Source: Spartobacteria bacterium
GTDB taxonomy: Bacteria; Verrucomicrobiota; Verrucomicrobiia; Chthoniobacterales; UBA6821
Direction of reading: 5' to 3'
Length of the DNA stretch: 16,497 nt
NCBI GenBank assembly: GCA_947466005.1
Contig: CANIBV010000022.1
Location: 1-16,497, forward strand
Below the pieces are notes generated by a model that saw only the letters and a list, made by a program, of their open reading frames with translations, was not told where the DNA came from and made no database searches. The position numbers were made by a program, and so were the translations under genes. Below, piece by piece: positions 6,745-13,648 of the stretch (its first letter is position 1; every line of letters begins with the position of its first letter).

Positions 6745-8565
6745 ATGAGTGACCTGCTTGCTGAGCTGAAAACAACCGTCCTCTGCGGTGATGGCGCCAT
6801 GGGAACGCTTCTCTCGGAGCATGGAATCCCAGCCGGAACTTGCTTCGAGGAGCTCTGCGTCTCCAAGCCGGAAGTGATTTCAGCGATCCACCGCGAATAC
6901 CTTGAGTCGGGCGCACGGATCCTCACGACGAATTCTTTCGGGGCGAATGCCCTGAAACTTGCCGCCTTTGGTCATGAGTCACGCGTCACGGAGATCAACC
7001 GCAAGGCGGCAGAACTTGCCAAACAGGCCACCACGTCCCTCGGTCTCCGTTCTTGGGTGGCGGGAAGCGTCGGCCCCCTGGGGGTTTCCCACAGCGAAGC
7101 CGAGGGGAGGGGCATCAGGCGCGAAGACCTCTTCAGGGAACAGATTTCCGCGCTGCTTGGGGGAGGAAGTGACCTGATCCTCTTGGAGACCTTCCAAGAC
7201 CCGGAAGAACTCCTGCTCGCTCTGGGTATCGCCAAGTCGCTGGGCAATGTCCCTGTCATCACCCTGATCGCTTGCCCTGAGAGCGGGCGTCTGCCCGGAG
7301 GAGCCTGGATCGGCGATGTCCTTGAGACACTCGGAACGCAAGGAGCGGATCTTGTCGGTCTGAACTGCGTGAACGGCCCCCAGGCCATGCTGCGGCTGGT
7401 CGAGAAGATCGCCCCATCGCGACCCCTTGCTGTTTTCCCAAATGCAGGCCGCCCCTCCTATCAGGAGGGACGGATTGCCTACGGGACCTCGCCCGAGTAT
7501 TTCGCCGATCTTGGGCGGCGGATGGCTGAAGCCGGGGCCGTGGTGGTCGGTGGTTGCTGCGGCACCTCGCCCCGTCACATCAAGGCCCTCTCGTCCGCGC
7601 TCACTGGGCTCCAGCCAGTCCGCCATCAGGCGAAGGGAAGCGTCACCAACGAAGAATCGGTTCCCTTCCCTGCTCAAGGGGAGAAAAGCCTCCTCGACCT
7701 CATCACGGCGGGGAAGACAGTCATTGTCACGGAACTGGATCCGCCAAAGACACTTCCCTTGGAAAAATTCTTTGCGGCGGCCGAGGCCCTTTCGCGCGCC
7801 GGGAGCGATGCCATCACCTTGGCCGACAATTCCCTCGCCATCCTCAGGGTCAGTAACTTTGCCGTGGCGGCCATGCTCAAGCAACGGGGCATCACTCCCC
7901 TGCTTCACCTGAGTTGCCGCGACAGCAACGTTATCGGCCTCCAGAGTGAACTACTCGGCATGGCCGCCATGGGAATGCGCCATGTGCTGGCTCTCACAGG
8001 GGATCCGGCCAAGGGCGGAGACCATCCCGACGCCACCTCAGTCTACGACGTGAACTCCGTCGGCCTCCTGGAGATCATCAGCCGTCTGAACGAGGGATAC
8101 ACTCAGGCCGGCACCGACCTGCAGGCCCGGCCGGATCTGATCGCCGGCTGCACTTTCAACCCCAATGCCCGCAACCTCGATACCCAGATCCAGCGTCTGG
8201 AGCGGAAGATCAAGGCCGGCGCCCGCTATGTGATGACCCAGCCCGTTTTTGAGACGAGCCTGGTCGAGGAGACGGCCCGACGCACGGCGCACTTCGGCGT
8301 ACCTGTCTTCATCGGTGTCTGGCCGCTGCTGAACGGCCGCCAGGCCAAGTTCCTCCACAACGAGGTTCCCGGCATTCTGATTCCCGATCACGTGATGGCG
8401 CGGATGGAAGGACTCGAGGGGGCCGAGGGACGCAAGGAGGGAGTCGCCATTGGCAAGGAGGTCACCCGCGCCGTGCTGGATCACTTCCCCGGCATCTATT
8501 TCATGACCCCCTTCCTCGCCTACCAGACGACAGAGGAACTGGCTGCCTTCGTCCGAAGACGATAG
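6745..8565 (+). CDS. Bifunctional homocysteine S-methyltransferase / methylenetetrahydrofolate reductase
   Basis: A 606-residue fusion similar in layout to Bacillus YitJ. Residues 1-290 form a homocysteine S-methyltransferase (BHMT-like) domain. It has GDGAMGT (15-21), TNSFGAN (62-68) and the three zinc-binding cysteines: Cys208 in GLNCVNG, and Cys271 and Cys272 in GGCCGTSP. Residues 315-606 form a MetF-type domain with TELDPPKT (329-336), HLSCRD (388-393), ALTGDP (416-421) and TQPVF (498-502), the flavin- and folate-site motifs. The MetF half makes 5-methyl-THF; the N-terminal half moves a methyl group to homocysteine to give methionine. The methyl donor (methyl-THF, S-methylmethionine or other) is not settled by sequence. 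No cobalamin domain is present. I see no SAM riboswitch in the 49-nt gap upstream, so it is probably expressed from the operon. Confidence 0.93.
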   Translation: MSDLLAELKTTVLCGDGAMGTLLSEHGIPAGTCFEELCVSKPEVISAIHREYLESGARILTTNSFGANALKLAAFGHESRVTEINRKAAELAKQATTSLGLRSWVAGSVGPLGVSHSEAEGRGIRREDLFREQISALLGGGSDLILLETFQDPEELLLALGIAKSLGNVPVITLIACPESGRLPGGAWIGDVLETLGTQGADLVGLNCVNGPQAMLRLVEKIAPSRPLAVFPNAGRPSYQEGRIAYGTSPEYFADLGRRMAEAGAVVVGGCCGTSPRHIKALSSALTGLQPVRHQAKGSVTNEESVPFPAQGEKSLLDLITAGKTVIVTELDPPKTLPLEKFFAAAEALSRAGSDAITLADNSLAILRVSNFAVAAMLKQRGITPLLHLSCRDSNVIGLQSELLGMAAMGMRHVLALTGDPAKGGDHPDATSVYDVNSVGLLEIISRLNEGYTQAGTDLQARPDLIAGCTFNPNARNLDTQIQRLERKIKAGARYVMTQPVFETSLVEETARRTAHFGVPVFIGVWPLLNGRQAKFLHNEVPGILIPDHVMARMEGLEGAEGRKEGVAIGKEVTRAVLDHFPGIYFMTPFLAYQTTEELAAFVRRR

Positions 8566-8603
8566 GAAGGGCTTAGGCTCCGGACCTCACACTGGGGTAA
8601 CAA

Positions 8604-8675
8604 ACCTCCGACAGGCGGGGAGGTAGGAGGGCAGCGACGTAGGAGCATCCCCTTCATCATTTCACTCTGCTGCCC
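8604..8675. repeat. Two adjacent inverted repeats in the intergenic region
   Basis: ACCTCC (8604-8609) pairs with GGAGGT (8619-8624). GGGCAGC (8629-8635) pairs with GCTGCCC (8669-8675) with a 33-base loop. They lie between the fusion gene and the rpsT terminator. Neither is followed by a T-run on the plus strand. They could be the processed 3' end of the operon mRNA or chance in GC-rich DNA. Nothing else is seen in 8566-8697. Confidence 0.35.
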
Positions 8676-8697
8676 CCGGAACCCCCGCTGCCACATC

Positions 8698-8734
8698 AAA
8701 AAAGCCCGGCTCCCTTTTCAGGGAACCGGGCTTT
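8698..8734 (-). terminator. Intrinsic terminator of rpsT
   Basis: A near-perfect 14-bp stem (8701-8714 with 8721-8734, one mismatch) closes a six-base loop. On the minus strand it is followed by six T residues (A run 8698-8703 on the plus strand, partly within the stem). It sits 38 bases after the rpsT stop. It may also stop the converging plus-strand operon, though there the T-run is only three bases. Confidence 0.9.
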
Positions 8735-8772
8735 GAAAGGCAGACTCAGGCGGACTCTTGTCCGAAGCCCGA

Positions 8773-9141
8773 TTACTTCTTGCGAGGCTTCAGCTTTGCC
8801 TTGGCCTTCGGAGCGACCTTCTTCACAGCGGTTTTCTTCGGCTTGGCCGCAGCGGCAGGCTTGGATCCACCTGCAAGGCGGGTATTGAGGCGGCTCTTCT
8901 TGCGGGCCGCTGCATTCTTGTGGATGACACCCTGCTTGGCGGCCTTGTCGAGCGCCGAGGAGAAGTTCTGGTAGAGAGCCTTCACCTCATCGACACCTGT
9001 CTCGAGGGCTGCTCGGAGTTTTTTCTCCTCGGTCTTCAGGCGGCTGAGGACGCTGGTGTTACGAGCCTGACGCTTGATGGTCTGACGCTTGCGCTTGAGT
9101 TCGGAGTTGCTTGTTTTGACGGGTGCTTTGGTGGTTGCCAT
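8773..9141 (-). CDS. rpsT: 30S ribosomal protein S20 with basic C-terminal tail
   Basis: A 122-residue protein. The S20 fold fills residues 1-90: basic Lys/Arg-rich helix (ELKRKRQTIKRQARN), a middle helix with EEKKLRAAL, then AAKQGVIHKNAAARKKSRL, the best conserved part of the family. S20 binds 16S rRNA in the small subunit. The usual length is about 85-90 residues. Here a further 30 residues rich in Lys, Ala and Pro (KPAAAAKPKKTAVKKVAPKA and on) resemble a histone-H1-like tail. The ATG at 9141-9139 was chosen over an upstream in-frame start at 9210, which would read into the tRNA. No Shine-Dalgarno is seen. The tRNA gene lies 38 nt upstream on the same strand, so the two are probably cotranscribed. 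Confidence 0.95.
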   Translation of the reverse strand: MATTKAPVKTSNSELKRKRQTIKRQARNTSVLSRLKTEEKKLRAALETGVDEVKALYQNFSSALDKAAKQGVIHKNAAARKKSRLNTRLAGGSKPAAAAKPKKTAVKKVAPKAKAKLKPRKK

Positions 9142-9179
9142 AGGAAAGGTTTTGGGTGGGCCGGGTGAATGATCGGATA

Positions 9180-9251
9180 TGCCAGTAGCAGGATTCGAAC
9201 CTGCGACCAAGGGCTTATGAGTCCCCTACTCTACCGCTGAGCTATACTGGC
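9180..9251 (-). tRNA. tRNA with CAU anticodon (elongator Met, or Ile2)
   Basis: The minus strand folds as a complete cloverleaf. The acceptor stem is GCCAGTA with TACTGGC (7/7 pairs), the D-arm GCTC/GAGT, the anticodon loop CTCATAA with anticodon CAT, and the T-arm GCAGG-TTCGAAT-CCTGC; the discriminator is A73. No CCA is encoded. The first pair is G1-C72, so it is not the initiator tRNA. The anticodon stem has an A31-G39 mismatch. The anticodon alone cannot separate elongator Met from the Ile2 type, whose C34 is modified by TilS. It lies 38 nt upstream of rpsT on the same strand. Confidence 0.95.
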
Positions 9252-9299
9252 GCTGGTTGCGAAAGTTATCAGTTCACTCATCCGCTTCAAGCGGGAATC

Positions 9300-9327
9300 T
9301 TAATATTCTCGGAAATAACTAACGCAA
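9300..9327 (-). promoter_or_regulatory. Candidate promoter of the tRNA-rpsT transcript
   Basis: On the minus strand TTGCGT (9327-9322) and TATTAA (9305-9300) are spaced by 16 bases, giving a start near 9293, about 42 bases before the tRNA. The -35 matches consensus only at TTG. A T-rich tract on this strand (9353-9346) lies upstream. Modest support. Confidence 0.35.
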
Positions 9328-9365
9328 CGCTCTCTTTTGGCTCCGAAAAAAAAGTGCATTAAAGG

Positions 9366-9394
9366 TTGACGGCTTTCCCTCCATGTCCTACTAC
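9366..9394 (+). promoter_or_regulatory. Candidate promoter of the beta-barrel protein gene
   Basis: TTGACG (9366-9371, 5/6 match to a -35 box) is followed after 17 bases by TACTAC (9389-9394, a weak -10). An A8 tract at 9346-9353 lies just upstream, like an UP element. It would give a leader of roughly 27 bases before the ATG at 9428. The gap 9252-9427 thus seems to hold two divergent promoters. Confidence 0.4.
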
Positions 9395-9427
9395 CCAACC
9401 TGTCAGTCTAACCACAAACCAATATAC

Positions 9428-9958
9428 ATGAACAAAACACTTACACTCCTCGCAGTTGTGATTGCTACCGCAGCGACCTCGTTCGCCGGTTCCGCAGTCT
9501 CCTCCAAGAAAGTCGTCGTCGCCCCTCAGGAAGATCTCTTCCGCGCCGGTGAAGTCCAGCTCGACGTCTTCGCAGCTGGTGCTGCCGGCAACTACAAAGG
9601 CGGATCCGTCAACGGATTCGGCGGCGGTCTCGGCCTGAACTACTTCTTCACGAAGTACTTCGGTATCGGCATCGATGATACCCTCACCAGCCTCAACGGC
9701 AATGGTCACACCTACAACAGCACTCAGGGCAACCTGATCGCCCGTCTCCCGATCGAGAGCCTTCACCTTGCTCCTTACGCCCTTCTTGGCGGTGGTGCAA
9801 CCTGGGGTACCCAGAGCCAGGGCAACGGCAACGTTGGTGGTGGTCTTGAGTACCGCATCAACCGCGGCATCGGCCTCTTCGCTGATTCCCGTTACCTCTT
9901 CGGTAACAACGGTCTCAACGAGAGCCTCACCCGCGCCGGTCTCCGTTTCATCTTCTAA
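9428..9958 (+). CDS. Secreted outer-membrane beta-barrel-like protein
   Basis: A 176-residue protein. The ATG at 9428 gives an ideal Sec signal peptide: MNK, a hydrophobic core (residues 4-17) and TSFA with probable cleavage after Ala20. An upstream in-frame start at 9383 would only prepend 15 polar residues. The mature part has repeated Gly-rich, alternating hydrophobic segments typical of outer-membrane beta strands: FGGGLGLNYFF, FGIGIDDTL, APYALLGGGATWG, VGGGLEYRINRGIGLFADSR. It ends in RFIF, a C-terminal Phe as used for insertion by the BAM machinery. Small 8-stranded barrels (OmpA/OmpX/opacity-like) are the closest style, but I cannot name a family. Codon choice is strongly biased to C-ending codons, and the gene has its own strong terminator, both suggesting high expression. 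It is a single-gene transcript. Confidence 0.85.
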   Translation: MNKTLTLLAVVIATAATSFAGSAVSSKKVVVAPQEDLFRAGEVQLDVFAAGAAGNYKGGSVNGFGGGLGLNYFFTKYFGIGIDDTLTSLNGNGHTYNSTQGNLIARLPIESLHLAPYALLGGGATWGTQSQGNGNVGGGLEYRINRGIGLFADSRYLFGNNGLNESLTRAGLRFIF

Positions 9959-9984
9959 AAATCTTAGAATTTAAAATCATTTGC

Positions 9985-10023
9985 AAAGGCCCCGGGGGAA
10001 ACCCCGGGGCCTTTCTCTTTTTA
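9985..10023 (+). terminator. Strong intrinsic terminator after the beta-barrel gene
   Basis: A perfect 13-bp stem (9985-9997 with 10002-10014) closed by a GAAA tetraloop (9998-10001) and followed by CTCTTTTTA. It lies 26 bases after the stop codon and isolates this gene from mnmA. Confidence 0.96.
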
Positions 10024-10098
10024 TGAGTGCAGCCGTCCGCTCCGTTGACGCCCCTTCAGGGAAGCGTTAGCTTCTCACTTCCCAAGCCCCTTGCCTTC

Positions 10099-11244
10099 AT
10101 GAGCGCACCATCTTCCCTGACAGAATCCCGACGCGTTGTCGTGGGGATGAGTGGCGGCGTGGACTCCAGTGTGGCTGCCTGGCTTCTCAAGGAACAGGGG
10201 TGGGAGGTCATCGGCGTCACGATGAAGCTCTGGCCCCAGGACTGCATGACCCGGGCCGAGGACAAATGCTGCGGACCGCAGGCGATCGCCGACGCACGCA
10301 GCGTCGCCTACACACTGGGAGTTCCCCATTACGTGATTGATGAGGCCGTCCCCTTTGAGCGCCTGGTCATCGATTACTTTGCCGAGGAGTACAAGGCCGG
10401 GCGCACCCCTAACCCGTGCGTCATGTGCAACGAAAAGCTCAAGTTTGGCAATCTCTGGGATAAGGCAACCGCTCTGGGTGCCATGTACATCGCTACCGGA
10501 CACTATGCCTCGGTGGAGCATGCCGCTCCGGGAACTCAAGGGGCCCCCATCCTTCGGAAAGGACTCGATGCTAAAAAAGACCAGTCCTACTTCCTCTTCA
10601 GCCTCCGCCGCGAGCAACTCTCCCGCGCCCTCTTCCCCCTCGGTTCCCTGACCAAGGAGGAGATCCGGGCCATCGCCCGCAAGCTTGGCCTCAAGGTCGC
10701 CGATAAGGAGGACAGTCAGGAGATCTGCTTTGTGCCCGGAAAAGACTACAAGGCCTTCCTGCGCGATCGCGGCGAGACCTTCCAGCCCGGAGGATTTTAC
10801 GACACGCAGGGGAATCACCTCGGGCCCCACGAGGGCATTGAGCTCTTCACGATCGGCCAGCGCAAAGGACTGCCCGGCGGCGCCGGCACTCCCCGCTATG
10901 TCATCGACATCGACGCCGCAAGCGGTCGCGTGATCTTGGGCAGCGAGGAAGATCTTCTCTGTGAAGAGTTCACGGTGAACCGCGTGAACTGGCATGGGGA
11001 AGCCCCCGCCGAGCCGCGGAAGATTCTTGTGAAAGTTCGTCACGGCCACACGGGCGATCTGGCCTTTCTCACCGCGGGGGAGAATGAGACCGCCGTAATC
11101 CGCCCGCTAAAGCCGCTACGGGCGGTCACCCCGGGTCAGGCCGCCGTCTTCTACGATGGGGACCAGGTCGTCGGTGGCGGCTGGATCGTCCGCCGCACTA
11201 ACTCCTCCTCTGCCTCAACATCGAATGTTCCTGTTCTGGCATGA
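10099..11244 (+). CDS. mnmA: tRNA-specific 2-thiouridylase MnmA
   Basis: A 381-residue enzyme that installs the 2-thio group on U34 of Lys, Glu and Gln tRNAs, using ATP and sulfur relayed from a persulfide carrier. The PP-loop is SGGVDSS (18-24). The catalytic Cys107 lies in NPCVMC (105-110) and the second active-site Cys210 in DSQEICFVP (205-213). Other family blocks are ATGHYA (132-137), KKDQSYFL (159-166) and FTIGQRKGL (250-258), followed by the C-terminal beta-barrel domain. The length fits the family (about 360-380). The ATG at 10099 was chosen over an in-frame GTG at 10027, which lies right against the preceding terminator and adds unrelated residues. The stop overlaps the ribBA start by 4 nt (ATGA at 11241), so the two are probably coupled. 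Confidence 0.96.
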   Translation: MSAPSSLTESRRVVVGMSGGVDSSVAAWLLKEQGWEVIGVTMKLWPQDCMTRAEDKCCGPQAIADARSVAYTLGVPHYVIDEAVPFERLVIDYFAEEYKAGRTPNPCVMCNEKLKFGNLWDKATALGAMYIATGHYASVEHAAPGTQGAPILRKGLDAKKDQSYFLFSLRREQLSRALFPLGSLTKEEIRAIARKLGLKVADKEDSQEICFVPGKDYKAFLRDRGETFQPGGFYDTQGNHLGPHEGIELFTIGQRKGLPGGAGTPRYVIDIDAASGRVILGSEEDLLCEEFTVNRVNWHGEAPAEPRKILVKVRHGHTGDLAFLTAGENETAVIRPLKPLRAVTPGQAAVFYDGDQVVGGGWIVRRTNSSSASTSNVPVLA

Positions 11245-12548
11245 AGAAGAAATCCATCTCAAAGCCAACAAAGGTGCATCGCATGACTTCTCGGGGTGGC
11301 GTGAACGTTTCGATCTCCCATCCCCGTTCCAAAAAAAGCCTGCCCCAGTCATCAGACCCTTTTGACCCGATTCCGGAAGTCATCGAGGAGATCCGCCGGG
11401 GGAGGATGGTCATCGTGACCGATGACGAGGATCGTGAAAACGAGGGTGACCTCGTCATGGCGGCCTCCAAAGTCACTCCCCAAGCAGTAAACTTCATGGC
11501 CCACTACGGGCGCGGACTGATCTGCGTTCCGGTGACGGAAGATCGGGCCGCTCACCTGGGCCTCCAACGCATGGTGGCTCATAACCGCGAACTGCACGCC
11601 ACCGACTTCACCGTTTCCGTCGATGCCTCCAAGGGGACGACGACCGGCATCAGCGCCCGCGACAGGTCGGCAACGATCAAGGTGCTGAGCAGCTCCAAGG
11701 GGGGCCCCAAGGACCTCCGTCAACCCGGTCATATTTTCCCCCTTCAGGCCGCCTCCGGAGGTGTGCTGAAACGCGCAGGCCATACCGAGGCAGGGGTTGA
11801 TTTGGCACGCCTCGCGGGATTGGATCCATCCGGTGTCATCTGCGAGATCCTCAATGAGGATGGCTCGATGGCCCGCCTGCCCGATTTGCTCAAGTTCAAG
11901 AAGAAGCATGGCCTCAAGATCTGCTCGATCAAGGATCTGATCGCCTACCGACGCAAGAGCGAGAAGCTGGTGAGTCGGGAGCAGGAGATCGACATGCCGA
12001 CCGACTTCGGCGATTTCAGGATGTTCCTCTACCGGGCGGAGATGGATAACCACCATCATCTGGCCCTCGTGAAGGGGCCGATTGACCCGAAGAAGCCGGC
12101 CCTTGTGCGCGTCCACAGCGAATGCCTCACCGGCGACGTCTTTGGATCACGCCGTTGTGATTGCGGTAGTCAGCTGCACCGCGCACTCGCCCAGATAGCA
12201 GAAAGTGGTCACGGGGTGCTGGTCTACATGCGCCAAGAAGGACGAGGCATCGGGCTGCCAGCCAAGATCCATGCCTACAAGCTTCAGGAAGAGGGACTCG
12301 ATACCGTCGAGGCTAATGAGCGCCTCGGCTACCCCTCCGACCTCCGTGACTACGGAACGGGAGCTCAAATTCTGGCGGACCTCGGCATCAATAAGATCCG
12401 CCTCCTGACCAACAATCCCCGCAAGGTCGTGGGTCTCGAGGGTTATGGGATGGAGATCGTCGAGCGGGTTCCTATTCGCTCCAAATCAAACAAGCACAAT
12501 GCCCGTTACCTCAAGACCAAGAAGAAGAAGCTGGGGCACCTGATTTAA
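11241..12548 (+). CDS. ribBA: Bifunctional DHBP synthase / GTP cyclohydrolase II
   Basis: A 435-residue fusion that supplies both branches of riboflavin synthesis. Residues 42-243 are the RibB domain, which makes 3,4-dihydroxy-2-butanone 4-phosphate from ribulose-5-P. It has DDEDRENEGD (61-70), RQPGHIFPL (160-168) and GHTEAGVDL (180-188). Residues 255-430 are the RibA domain, which opens GTP. It has zinc ligands Cys295, Cys306 and Cys308 in SECLTGDVFGSRRCDC, and RQEGRGIGL (331-339) with YGTGAQIL (371-378). Both active sites look intact. A basic 35-residue leader precedes the first domain; a start at the internal Met15 (11283) is possible and would break the overlap with mnmA. The C-terminus is lysine-rich (KTKKKK). 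There is no room for an FMN riboswitch upstream. Confidence 0.96.
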   Translation: MKKKSISKPTKVHRMTSRGGVNVSISHPRSKKSLPQSSDPFDPIPEVIEEIRRGRMVIVTDDEDRENEGDLVMAASKVTPQAVNFMAHYGRGLICVPVTEDRAAHLGLQRMVAHNRELHATDFTVSVDASKGTTTGISARDRSATIKVLSSSKGGPKDLRQPGHIFPLQAASGGVLKRAGHTEAGVDLARLAGLDPSGVICEILNEDGSMARLPDLLKFKKKHGLKICSIKDLIAYRRKSEKLVSREQEIDMPTDFGDFRMFLYRAEMDNHHHLALVKGPIDPKKPALVRVHSECLTGDVFGSRRCDCGSQLHRALAQIAESGHGVLVYMRQEGRGIGLPAKIHAYKLQEEGLDTVEANERLGYPSDLRDYGTGAQILADLGINKIRLLTNNPRKVVGLEGYGMEIVERVPIRSKSNKHNARYLKTKKKKLGHLI

Positions 12549-12597
12549 TAGGTTTCTTGGATATCGGGGAGAGAAAGCCCCCCTCACGCTTACCTAT
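12548..12597. repeat. Inverted repeat between ribBA and ribH
   Basis: ATAGGT (12548-12553) pairs with ACCTAT (12592-12597), with GGGG (12566-12569) and CCCC (within 12578-12583) inside. It begins at the ribBA stop codon and lies in the 113-nt gap before ribH. No T-run follows, so it is not a standard terminator. It may be an mRNA stem that separates ribBA from ribH expression. It does not resemble an FMN riboswitch. Confidence 0.35.
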
Positions 12598-12661
12598 GTC
12601 CTGACCTGCGCTGTTTCCTTCTTCATAATTCATCCTCCCTCCGCCATCCTTTCCGCATTCC

Positions 12662-13147
12662 ATGCTCAAGCCTCTTCTCACACGACCGCGCCAAGCCCTG
12701 CGGTCGACTAATCGCATCGCCATCGTGGCAAGTCGCTATAACGGTGAGTTTGTCGAGGCGATGGTTGCCAAGGCACTGGCGGAGATCGCGCTCATCGAGC
12801 CTGATACCAAGACGGAGGTCATCCATGCGCCTGGATCTTTTGAGATCCCCTTCTTGGCCCGTCAGCTCATCGAGCGATCCAAACCAGATGCCGTCATCTG
12901 CCTCGGCGTCATCTTTGAGGGGGCAACAGGCCATGCCAACCTGATCGCCGCCTCCGTGAGCAACGCACTCTGCCTCCTCTCCGTGGAGGCTCTCACTCCC
13001 GTCATCCACGGTGTCCTCCTCTTGGGAAACCAAGAGCAGGCACGGGAACGCTGCCTTGGCGAGGAACTCAACCGCGGCACCGAGGCTGCGCGTGCGGCGA
13101 TCGAGGTGATCCGTTCCTCCCGGTCCATCTCAAACCACTCAATCTAA
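12662..13147 (+). CDS. ribH: 6,7-dimethyl-8-ribityllumazine synthase
   Basis: A 161-residue lumazine synthase, which condenses the RibB product with the pyrimidine intermediate in the penultimate step of riboflavin synthesis. Motifs: SRYNGEF (24-30), APGSFEIP (56-63), LGVIFEGATGH (81-91, with the catalytic-type His91), PVIHGVLL (113-120) and EQARER (125-130), then the NRGTEAARAAIEV helix (137-149). The stretch after the histidine reads ANLIAASVSN, whereas most homologues have an aromatic residue and Val (for example HFDYVA), so this part of the active site is diverged. The family forms pentamers or 60-mer capsids. It lies 113 nt after ribBA and 18 nt before nusB; ribH-nusB is a widely conserved pair. 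Confidence 0.93.
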   Translation: MLKPLLTRPRQALRSTNRIAIVASRYNGEFVEAMVAKALAEIALIEPDTKTEVIHAPGSFEIPFLARQLIERSKPDAVICLGVIFEGATGHANLIAASVSNALCLLSVEALTPVIHGVLLLGNQEQARERCLGEELNRGTEAARAAIEVIRSSRSISNHSI

Positions 13148-13165
13148 AAGCAACTTTTCACGATC

Positions 13166-13648
13166 ATGGGAGTACGACGCGAAGGCCGTGAGGCCGCCAT
13201 CCAATTTCTCTACCAGCGCGATCTCGGAGGTGGCTCCGCAGTTTCCGATCTGGAGGATTTCTACGCCTTCCGGGGACTGAGTCCCGCCGCCCGCCGCTTC
13301 TGTGAGGGGCTGGTGAGCGGCGTGCTCGACCATTCGGGAGAGGTCGATGTGGCCCTGCGCGAGCATTCGCAGAACTACGAACTGGAACGCCTCTCCGCCG
13401 TCGACAGGAACATCCTGCGGCTCGCTATCCACGAGATGCTCTTCTGCGCCGACATCCCTCCGGTGGTCTCCATTAACGAGGCCATCGACATCGCTAAGAA
13501 GTACGGTACCGAGGAGTCGGGTCGCTTCGTCAACGGCGTCCTCGACCGGATCAAGGCAACACTTAAGAGGCCCGAGAGAACTCCCGCAGCAGCACCAACT
13601 ACGCCAACTCTGGCGGCGGAGATCTCAGAAGAGCCATCCAACGACTGA
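13166..13648 (+). CDS. nusB: Transcription antitermination factor NusB
   Basis: A 160-residue all-helical protein that with NusE (S10) binds boxA RNA during rRNA antitermination. Family features are the basic N-terminus GVRREGREAAIQFLYQRD, the DRNILRLAIHEML helix near 85-97, IPPVVSINEAIDIAKKYG and the closing SGRFVNGVLDRI. The domain ends near residue 132. The remaining tail is rich in Pro, Ala and Thr, looks disordered and is longer than usual. It lies 18 nt after ribH. Its stop codon overlaps the ftsY start by one base (TGATG at 13646-13650). Confidence 0.94.
   Translation: MGVRREGREAAIQFLYQRDLGGGSAVSDLEDFYAFRGLSPAARRFCEGLVSGVLDHSGEVDVALREHSQNYELERLSAVDRNILRLAIHEMLFCADIPPVVSINEAIDIAKKYGTEESGRFVNGVLDRIKATLKRPERTPAAAPTTPTLAAEISEEPSND

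Noticed and set aside
6979..7908. Long minus-strand open frame opposite the fusion gene
   Set aside because: The plus frame has intact zinc cysteines and MetF motifs, and the minus frame shows no family features.
9142..9210. Longer S20 starting at 9210
   Set aside because: The extension would be translated from the 3' half of the tRNA gene; the S20 family starts at MATTKAP.
10075..11049. 324-codon minus-strand frame opposite mnmA
   Set aside because: A shadow frame: mnmA is complete with its catalytic cysteines on the plus strand.
12549..12661. FMN riboswitch before ribH
   Set aside because: I see no RFN-type conserved core. The stem at 12548-12597 is a simple nested repeat.
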